Assembly: GCA_964606415.1 (NCBI GenBank)
Contig: CAZSGN010000198.1
Coordinates: 1-5,465 of the forward strand
Direction of reading: 5' to 3'
DNA from: CAZSGN01 sp964606415
GTDB taxonomy: Bacteria; Bacteroidota; Bacteroidia; Bacteroidales; JBBRXJ01
Length of the DNA stretch: 5,465 nt
Positions 1 to 5,465 of the stretch are shown piece after piece. Under the pieces are notes generated by a model. That model had not been told where the DNA came from. It worked only from the letters and a program-made list of their open reading frames with translations, and did not search any database. The first letter of the stretch is position 1, and each line of letters begins with the position of its first letter. The position numbers and the translations under genes are program-made.

Positions 1-125
1 TGCGACAATTTTACGACATTAAAGATTGTTTTTATAATTTCATAAGTAGTTGATTCACAACACTGGGATCAGGAGTTCTGAATTTTTAAGACTAGTGTTC
101 GTCCATAATATCCACTACCCTAACT

Positions 126-199
126 TCGTTATGCTTGTCCCAAAATTGCTTATTTACAACAGTAAACTCCGCATTTTGGGACTTCGCAAGCCTCGTTAT
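126..199. repeat. Imperfect 59-nt hairpin flanked by 7-bp direct repeats
   Basis: The arms pair in four blocks: GCTTG 133-137 with CAAGC 187-191; TCCCAAAAT 138-146 with ATTTTGGGA 173-181; GC 148-149 with GC 171-172; and TTTAC 153-157 with GTAAA 162-166, around the loop AACA 158-161. That gives 21 base pairs in 59 nt, interrupted by a 5-nt bulge (182-186), a 1-nt bulge (147) and a 3/4-nt internal loop. The heptamer TCGTTAT lies immediately left of the hairpin (126-132) and again one base to its right (193-199), so the hairpin sits between direct repeats like a small palindromic insertion between target-site duplications. Neither side has the T tract of an intrinsic terminator. What is seen is the pairing and the direct repeats. 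That it is a mobile or dispersed element (REP-like or MITE-like) is inference. It could also be a structured RNA or a transcript 3' end for the leftward operon. Confidence 0.55.
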
Positions 200-263
200 T
201 GAACATGATGACCCAAAGACTTGCGTTTATTAACAAGCTCTAAGTACTAATAAGAATCTCCAT

Positions 264-279
264 ATCCACCGTGGTGGAT
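264..279. repeat. Short palindrome, 7-bp arms
   Basis: ATCCACC (264-270) and GGTGGAT (273-279) are perfect reverse complements separated by the two bases GT. This is compact dyad symmetry of the sort bound by dimeric regulators, and it is GC-richer than its surroundings. It lies about 60 bp beyond the stop codon of the oxidoreductase, which is an odd place for an operator of that gene, and no gene starts beside it. It may belong to the same repeat-like block as the hairpin at 133-191. A two-base loop is too tight for a stable RNA hairpin unless the terminal pairs open. Confidence 0.4.
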
Positions 280-341
280 TAGAAAGAATTAAGAGAAACA
301 GCAATCAGGAAGGTTTTCAAGGATACTAAGAAACAACCCCC

Positions 342-2219
342 TTACTTTAAGGTTCGTCCCGGTTTTTTATCACTTTCCTCTATCAAAGTTAAAAGATCTT
401 TCATATAATCACTGTACACATCACGTGGCAAAACATGATGTTTATAACACACAGAAGCAGCATACCCAACAGCACACCCCATCTGCGCTGTCGTATGCAT
501 CACCCTTGGGCCACCAAGGCCCACATGTGAACAACTAAAGTTTCGCCCAGCCATAAACAGGTTTTTTATATTTTTTGAATACAAAGAACGATAAGGAACA
601 AAATATTCTTCCGGCTGATAGTAAAGAGCATCAGATATAAAATCCGGGATGGAAGAATCCAGTAAATTCTGCTGATAATGGACATCTATATTTCTTGCCC
701 CTTTTGCCACAGCATCGTCGAAACAAGTACCTTTCCGTGCATCATTAAATGTGAAAATATAATCACCGACCAACCTTCTCGATTCTCTTTTCCCAAGCAA
801 ATAAGACACCCACTCTAACTTATGATAACGGTACTCCGTTTTTTGTTTCGCATTATAAAAAGAACCATAGATAGCTTTAAAAAGATGATCCCTTATTATC
901 TCTGCATCGTCTATTTGATGTAAATCATCAGAAGAAAACTCCCAATACCACTCACCTTCCGCAGCAACATGGTCTTCTGCAACATCCATTGCCCAGGGTA
1001 CTTTGGGAAAAGAAGAGACAGTATCCGCTTGATTAGAACGCCATAAAACCGAAGACCCCATAACCCGGTTATCAGGTTCTTCGGGAACCCATAGATGCTT
1101 ATAATCAACCCATTTCTGAGCCAGTTCCTCTTCTCTAAAGTGAACATGAAAAGGATAAGCAAAAGTATCTATTGACTCACCAAACCGCTCTGCCGCTTCC
1201 CTCCCGTACATATAATCAGCCCCTGCCCAATAACCAATCCATCCATCCCCGGTGCAATCTGCGAACAACGGAGCAATAAAACGCTTCACCTCGTTTGTCG
1301 ATGTATGGCGGGCATCGACCCAAAGAACAGAATCATTCTCAGTCTCAGCATAAAAAGCCCTCCAATTATAAAAAACTTCAATATTCTCATACTGTTCAAC
1401 ATTTCTCGTTCTTTTCTCATCATCATACACAGCATCTGGCGATCCATTGGGCCAATGAAGGGTATTCAACATACTTATGATACGGTCATATTTCCAGTTA
1501 ATTCCCAAAGTATGCACCCTGATCTCCTCACTGGCATTACCTCCAAGCACAGGCCTGTCATGTACAAGAGCAACCCTCAACCCTTCTTCTGCCGCAGCAA
1601 TAGAAGCCCCACATCCTGCAAGTCCTCCACCTACGACCACGAGATCAAAGTCCAACGACTCTTTCCCGGCCAACTTCTTCCGGTTGTTATCTATTCTCCA
1701 TTTTGCCAGAGAAGCAGCATCACCAGGGGGCGGATTCTTTCGGGCAGAAAAATAGATTGCATCACATCTGCCGGCAAAACCAGTAAGATCACGAAGCGTT
1801 ATCGTGGCCTCCGCATCATCAACCTGAACGATTCCTGCATACTGCCAGGCCCATCCGGGTTCTGTTCCCAGATCCTTGTTAACCTCATGACCATTGACAA
1901 GCAGCCGGAAACGGCCCGGGGCTTTCCAATCACCGGGCGCCCAATCTTTAGTACGCACCCAAACATGATATTTCCCGGAAGATTTAAAAGTAACTTCTGT
2001 TGAAGCATCATCAACAGGCATCCCCATCCCATGAGCCAATAAATAAGGTGATCCCATCTGCTCAACAAACTGGGGATCAACCACCCATCCACCTTTATCT
2101 GAGAAGTCTTCTGCTTCGATTAACAATGAATGATCAGGTTTTTGACATGCTGCAAAGAACAACAAAACCGAAACTACGCACATGTTTATTAAATGCTTGT
2201 TTTTCATATTTTTATGCAT
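342..2219 (-). CDS. Exported lipoprotein FAD-dependent oxidoreductase with N-terminal carbohydrate-binding-like domain
   Basis: This is a complete 625-residue protein. Residues 1-25 form a lipoprotein signal: basic start, hydrophobic core, and a lipobox FFAAC with C25 as the lipidated cysteine. There is no twin arginine, so export should be by Sec. Residues about 31-160 begin IEAEDF and are rich in aromatics and beta strands. They resemble the galactose-binding-like (golvesin/CBM6/35-like) modules seen at the N-terminus of such enzymes. A proline linker (163-165) leads to an FAD_oxidored (PF12831-type) domain. It has the dinucleotide-binding glycines GGGLAG at 197-202, LGGNAS at 225-230, the second motif DCTGDG at 321-326, and the C-terminal FAD motif MAGRNFSCSHVGLGGPRVM at 556-574. 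The substrate is unknown; relatives often sit in polysaccharide-utilisation loci. A TAA immediately precedes the first ATG in frame, so no longer start exists. M5 (ATG ending at 2207) gives a more typical MKNK signal peptide and is an alternative. No Shine-Dalgarno is visible, but an A/T-rich leader is. The gene follows the sensor phosphatase in the same direction after 176 bp. Confidence 0.88.
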   Translation of the reverse strand: MHKNMKNKHLINMCVVSVLLFFAACQKPDHSLLIEAEDFSDKGGWVVDPQFVEQMGSPYLLAHGMGMPVDDASTEVTFKSSGKYHVWVRTKDWAPGDWKAPGRFRLLVNGHEVNKDLGTEPGWAWQYAGIVQVDDAEATITLRDLTGFAGRCDAIYFSARKNPPPGDAASLAKWRIDNNRKKLAGKESLDFDLVVVGGGLAGCGASIAAAEEGLRVALVHDRPVLGGNASEEIRVHTLGINWKYDRIISMLNTLHWPNGSPDAVYDDEKRTRNVEQYENIEVFYNWRAFYAETENDSVLWVDARHTSTNEVKRFIAPLFADCTGDGWIGYWAGADYMYGREAAERFGESIDTFAYPFHVHFREEELAQKWVDYKHLWVPEEPDNRVMGSSVLWRSNQADTVSSFPKVPWAMDVAEDHVAAEGEWYWEFSSDDLHQIDDAEIIRDHLFKAIYGSFYNAKQKTEYRYHKLEWVSYLLGKRESRRLVGDYIFTFNDARKGTCFDDAVAKGARNIDVHYQQNLLDSSIPDFISDALYYQPEEYFVPYRSLYSKNIKNLFMAGRNFSCSHVGLGGPRVMHTTAQMGCAVGYAASVCYKHHVLPRDVYSDYMKDLLTLIEESDKKPGRTLK

Positions 2220-2395
2220 TTATTTATTAAAATGAGATGCGCTATGGTGGAATATCCCTTACATTAAAACTACTATCAAATAATAATAATTAAGCAGAGC
2301 GCTTATTCCTTCCAGTCATAAGCGAAAGGTTCTGCTCAAAAGATAAGTAAAGTGATATACCGCATAACTGGAATTGCTCAATTTAAGTATCATGA
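2220..2395 (-). promoter_or_regulatory. Gap between sensor phosphatase and oxidoreductase; likely leader of the oxidoreductase
   Basis: This 176-bp AT-rich spacer holds no gene. Read on the minus strand it begins after the sensor stop, passes through a nested inverted repeat (2336 down to 2293), then an A/T-rich stretch, and ends in a leader (AATAAATAA) directly before the oxidoreductase ATG. The spacer is long enough for its own promoter, but I found no good match to the Bacteroidota promoter pattern (TTG near -33 with TAnnTTTG near -7). The nearest -7-like strings are imperfect and lack a TTG at the right distance. Separate transcription of the oxidoreductase is therefore possible but not shown. 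Confidence 0.4.
2293..2336 (-). repeat. Nested inverted repeat in the intergenic gap
   Basis: The outer arms AGCAGA (2293-2298) and TCTGCT (2331-2336) and the inner arms CGCTTAT (2300-2306) and ATAAGCG (2318-2324) are both perfect reverse complements, giving 13 base pairs around an 11-nt loop (2307-2317). The two stems are joined by an asymmetric internal loop of 1 nt and 6 nt. On the minus strand it lies 60-103 nt beyond the sensor stop and 74-117 nt before the oxidoreductase start. It is followed by an AT-rich run (TTAATTATTATTATTTG) rather than a pure T tract, so it is at best a weak or non-canonical terminator. Alternatives are an mRNA processing or stability element between the two cistrons, or an operator. 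Confidence 0.5.
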
Positions 2396-5300
2396 TTAAA
2401 TATCAGGTTTTAACCCAATAACCAGGATATCATCAATTTGTTCCCGGCTCCCTTTCCATTCATCAAGACTGCGTTCCAGTCTTACCTTCTGTTCCTTCAT
2501 GGGAAACTGATGAATATTCAACAATAAATGCCTGAATCGTCTTTTTTTGTATTTTTTCCCGTTAAGCCCCCCAAACTGATCCGGATATCCATCAGTAAAT
2601 ATATAAATTTGATCATCTTTTTGCAAAGGCAAGGAATGATTCGTAAATGAAAACGATCCTTCACTATCATGCTCCCGAATACCTATTGAAGCGCGATCAC
2701 CTCTAACCTCGATAATTTTTTCATCCCTTATTAAATAAAGAGGATTAAATGCCCCGGCAAAATCAATCATTCTTCTTTTTTTATCAATCAAACACAAAGA
2801 AACATCCATCCCATCCCTGATTGTAATATTTCCAACATCAGCAAACATATCAGAAAAATTATCATTAAGAATATCCAATATCTGGGCCGGATTTTCAATA
2901 TCCTTAATATTTGTAATCCGCCTAAAAAGCTCAATGCCTATTAAAGACATAAAAGCACCCGGCACTCCGTGTCCAGTACAATCCACTGCCCCGACAAATA
3001 ATTTATCTCCATACTCACTAATCCAGAAAAAATCACCACTTACAATAGATTTTGGTCTGTCTAAAATAAAATGATCAAGAAAATGCTTATCAAATAATCG
3101 CATTGAAGGCATCATAGCCTCCTGAATCCGTTTAGCATAATTAATACTATCTGTGATATCCTTATTTTTGACGGTTAATTCTTCTTTTTGCCGGGCAATC
3201 TTTATTGAAGCCAATTCTTTTTCACGAAGAATCCGGTTCGATTCCCTAAGTTTCTTGGTGCGATAACGAATAATAAATAGAATTCCACCAACAACAAAAA
3301 GAATATATAAAACATAAGCAACATTAGTCTGCCAGAATGGAGGTTTGATGTAAACATACAAAACAACCCCTTGTTGATTCCATTGGCCATCATTATTACT
3401 CCCTTTAACCTTAAAAACATAATTACCCGGATTTAAATTAGTAAAAGTAGCCGAGTGATGGTTTCCGATATTAATCCAGTCCGCCCCCCCCATGTTCTCT
3501 CGATACATTTGATAAGCATATTGATTTTTATCAGGATAAGTAAAATCAAGGGCAGCAAAATTAATAGTAAACATTTTCACGCCGGGAGAAAAAACAATTC
3601 TGTCCTGATGATTTAAATCTTTTACAATCCGTTCGTTCTCAGCAAAGATCTCAACAGAAGTAATAGCTACAGGAGGTTTATAATTATTCCTGCTAATCGA
3701 ATCAGGATGAAAAAAATTAAGCCCTTTAACACCCCCAAAATAGATGTGTCCTGTCCTTGTCTGACATGCACTTCCCCGAATGAATTCATAACCAGATAAA
3801 CCATCCCTAACATCAAAAGAAATAGCAGCATTATTGTTCATATCAAAACGAGCCAGCCCCTTATTAGTACTTAACCACAAAAAGGAATCTTCCCGTTCTT
3901 TCCGGATTGCATAAATTGCATTATTAGGCAAGCCATCAGACTCATCAAACAAGAAAAAATGATGGTTGTATTTATCCATTTTATACAATCCATAAGAAGT
4001 ACCAATCCATAGTAAAGAATCCTGATCAAATAAACTATAAACTGTATTGCTTTTTAATGTTTGATCGGACACATTCCCTTTATGAGCCTTATAAATCCGG
4101 GCAAAACCATTATCCGGATAAAATTTAACAAGTCCGTCATTGGTCCCCATCCATACAAACCCTTGATTATCAACAACAAGATCATAAATATTATTTAATA
4201 AAAAATCTTCTCCTTCTACATTTAAACTTTCTATATGCTTGATCTCTGTGCTCCCGGGTTGATAATGGAAAATCCCGTTGCCGGAACCCACCCAAATTTC
4301 ATTATCCGGGCCTTTTAGAAAAGATAAAACAGGAATTCCTTCAAGTGCATTAATAAAAGAAACCATCCCATCATGAAAACCCTGTTGATTATTCTGATCA
4401 CCAGAGATAAACAAGCCATTATTTGTTCCGACCAGGACAAGATCTTCATAATGATGCAGGGCATTTATTCTTGACTCATAATCAGCGATTTTTTCAGTCC
4501 TTCTGTTATCAATTTTAAATACCTCTCCAGCCCATGTTCCTGCCAACACACTTCCACCATCAATATTTATCAAAGAAGACACGGATGATCCTTTAAGCTC
4601 ATTGAAATTCCAGAACTTCTTATTCTTCAAATTCTTTTTCATCAATCCCTGAAACCCTCCTATCCACATAACTTTTGACCGATCTTCAAAAATAACATTC
4701 ATCTCACCTAAAGGATCAGTACGATCTCTTTGCCGTGTTTTTTGATAATTAACAAACTGCTCTTTTTCCCGGTTAAACTTAGAAACACCGGCATCATGGG
4801 CAACCCATAGATCACCCCGGTGGTCCTGGAAAAGATCATTAATATCATTGCCGGCAGAAGAAAGCTTGACAAAAGAATAAAACCATTCATTTTGGCGATC
4901 AAACATATTTAATCCATATTTTGTTCCCACCCATAAACGCCCCTCATCATCCTCCAAAATATCACTGACCCGATTATTGCTAATACTATAAGAATTGTTT
5001 TCATGAAAAGAAAAAAGTCTTAAAAGATCTCTCTTCCTATCATAATAATACAATCCGACTTCAGTGCCCACCCAGACTTCTCCCTGGCGGTCAATATAAA
5101 TGGTTTGATATTCTCCTTCGGGAAATGAATGAAACAAATCCACCCCATGCTCAATCCACTTAACACTTTGATCATCGGGGCTCCATCGTATCAATGCTTT
5201 TTTGGTTTTAAGCCAGACGAGGCCAAAATGATCAACTGCAATATCATAAACAGGATATTGTTTTTCTTGAAAAATATTCGTTGTTAAATCAACAAAATGG

Positions 5301-5465
5301 TTAAGATCTTTATCATACTTATGCACACCAGCACGTGTGGCAATTAAAACATCCCCCTGGGAATCAATCTCTATATCAAATATATAATTATCTTTTATAG
5401 AATGAGGATTGGCAGGTTGATGACGAAATATTTTAAAAGAATAACCATCATATTTATTCAGCCCA
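2396..5465 (-). CDS. Propeller sensor with SpoIIE-type PP2C phosphatase output (N-terminus beyond window)
   Basis: The stop TAA is at 2396-2398, and the frame stays open to the right edge (1022 residues visible), so the start lies outside. The GTG at 5326 is internal: the codons before it encode GLNKYDGYSFKIF and DSQGDVLIATRAGVHKYD, which are propeller-blade sequence. Cores of the LWVGTxxGL-x4-D type (Reg_prop) repeat 14 times, counting a cut one at the edge, as expected for two seven-bladed propellers outside the cytoplasm. These span 5465 to about 3690. A Y_Y_Y domain (about 3530-3340) follows, then one membrane helix (about 3330-3265, core YVLYILFVVGGILFII), a charged coiled-coil linker ending DSINYAKRIQEAMMPS (3264-3104), and a cytoplasmic SpoIIE/PP2C domain (about 3070-2400). 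The metal-site acidic motifs are all present: SGDFFW, AVDCTGHGVPGAFMS, FTDGYPDQFGG and QIDDILVIG. It should therefore dephosphorylate phospho-Ser/Thr, probably on a STAS-type anti-sigma antagonist, in response to a ligand. No histidine kinase, receiver or HTH domain is present. Partner and ligand are not in the window. Confidence 0.92.
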   Translation of the reverse strand, partial: GLNKYDGYSFKIFRHQPANPHSIKDNYIFDIEIDSQGDVLIATRAGVHKYDKDLNHFVDLTTNIFQEKQYPVYDIAVDHFGLVWLKTKKALIRWSPDDQSVKWIEHGVDLFHSFPEGEYQTIYIDRQGEVWVGTEVGLYYYDRKRDLLRLFSFHENNSYSISNNRVSDILEDDEGRLWVGTKYGLNMFDRQNEWFYSFVKLSSAGNDINDLFQDHRGDLWVAHDAGVSKFNREKEQFVNYQKTRQRDRTDPLGEMNVIFEDRSKVMWIGGFQGLMKKNLKNKKFWNFNELKGSSVSSLINIDGGSVLAGTWAGEVFKIDNRRTEKIADYESRINALHHYEDLVLVGTNNGLFISGDQNNQQGFHDGMVSFINALEGIPVLSFLKGPDNEIWVGSGNGIFHYQPGSTEIKHIESLNVEGEDFLLNNIYDLVVDNQGFVWMGTNDGLVKFYPDNGFARIYKAHKGNVSDQTLKSNTVYSLFDQDSLLWIGTSYGLYKMDKYNHHFFLFDESDGLPNNAIYAIRKEREDSFLWLSTNKGLARFDMNNNAAISFDVRDGLSGYEFIRGSACQTRTGHIYFGGVKGLNFFHPDSISRNNYKPPVAITSVEIFAENERIVKDLNHQDRIVFSPGVKMFTINFAALDFTYPDKNQYAYQMYRENMGGADWINIGNHHSATFTNLNPGNYVFKVKGSNNDGQWNQQGVVLYVYIKPPFWQTNVAYVLYILFVVGGILFIIRYRTKKLRESNRILREKELASIKIARQKEELTVKNKDITDSINYAKRIQEAMMPSMRLFDKHFLDHFILDRPKSIVSGDFFWISEYGDKLFVGAVDCTGHGVPGAFMSLIGIELFRRITNIKDIENPAQILDILNDNFSDMFADVGNITIRDGMDVSLCLIDKKRRMIDFAGAFNPLYLIRDEKIIEVRGDRASIGIREHDSEGSFSFTNHSLPLQKDDQIYIFTDGYPDQFGGLNGKKYKKRRFRHLLLNIHQFPMKEQKVRLERSLDEWKGSREQIDDILVIGLKPDI

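Larger units (their letters stand above)
1..341. other. Intergenic block without a convincing gene
   Basis: This stretch lies downstream of the oxidoreductase stop codon. I see no gene with a start codon, a plausible ribosome-binding context and a recognisable product. It does hold structure: a long imperfect hairpin at 133-191 with flanking direct repeats, and a short palindrome at 264-279. Open stretches without a usable start occur on both strands. On the minus strand, 226 down to 95 is open for 44 codons, ending in a TAG at 92-94. On the plus strand, 96-230 and 234-326 are open in one frame, separated by a single TAA at 231-233. They match nothing I know and could be gene remnants or a dispersed repeat. 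No strong hairpin followed by a T tract, of the classical intrinsic terminator kind, is visible just after the oxidoreductase. Only a weak 5-bp stem (CCTTA/TAAGG, 340-352) overlaps its stop codon. Confidence 0.6.

Noticed and set aside
1..53. Possible 3' end of a plus-strand gene at the left edge (open to TGA 51-53, or to TAA 43-45 in another frame)
   Set aside because: Two frames are open over only about 15 codons each, and neither gives a recognisable protein end, so no choice can be supported.
150..206. 18-codon minus-strand ORF with four cysteines starting at ATG 206
   Set aside because: It is too short, has no ribosome-binding context, and overlaps the hairpin arms, which dictate its sequence.
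340..352. CCTTA/TAAGG hairpin as terminator of the oxidoreductase
   Set aside because: The stem is only 5 bp with a 3-nt loop, overlaps the stop codon, and is followed by G's rather than a T tract.
1305..2003. Long plus-strand open frame (232 codons) antisense to the oxidoreductase
   Set aside because: It lies wholly opposite a gene with clear FAD and lipobox motifs. Its translation has no recognisable domain, and it looks like a shadow of the real coding strand.
2307..2330. Pseudoknot between the hairpin loop (GGAAGG on the minus strand) and the adjacent CCTTT
   Set aside because: The pairing exists on paper, but there would be no linker between the two stems, so the geometry is strained. 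Chance complementarity is more likely.
2275..2345. Bacteroidota -7-like strings (TATCTTTTG, ATTATTTG on the minus strand) as promoter for the oxidoreductase
   Set aside because: Both deviate from TAnnTTTG, and no TTG lies at the expected spacing upstream.

Overview
The window looks like a piece of a Bacteroidota chromosome, most likely an environmental, polysaccharide-degrading lineage. This is inferred from protein content: a two-component-regulator-type double propeller sensor, a lipoprotein flavoenzyme with an N-terminal carbohydrate-binding-like domain, AT-rich DNA, and an A/T-rich start region with no Shine-Dalgarno sequence. I cannot name a genus.

Layout, left to right: (1) 1-341 holds no convincing gene. 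It contains a 59-nt imperfect hairpin (133-191) flanked by 7-bp direct repeats (126-132 and 193-199), a separate 7-bp-arm palindrome (264-279), and short open stretches on both strands that look like repeat or gene-remnant material. (2) 342-2219, minus strand, encodes a complete 625-residue FAD-dependent oxidoreductase lipoprotein. (3) 2220-2395 is a 176-bp gap with a nested inverted repeat (2293-2336). (4) 2396-5465, minus strand, encodes a large membrane sensor that runs off the right edge of the window. It has 14 propeller blades, a Y_Y_Y domain, one membrane helix, a coiled coil and a SpoIIE-type PP2C serine/threonine phosphatase. The GTG at 5326 is an internal valine codon, not the gene start.

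Both genes are read leftward, with the sensor upstream of the oxidoreductase. A plausible reading is that the sensor detects an extracellular or periplasmic ligand and dephosphorylates a cytoplasmic partner, probably a STAS-type anti-sigma antagonist, while the neighbouring exported flavoenzyme acts on a carbohydrate or a related compound. No anti-sigma factor, STAS protein, sigma factor, SusC/SusD pair or glycoside hydrolase lies in the window, so neither the ligand nor the functional link can be shown from this sequence. The two genes belong to recognisable families. The least explained DNA is the non-coding block at 1-341.
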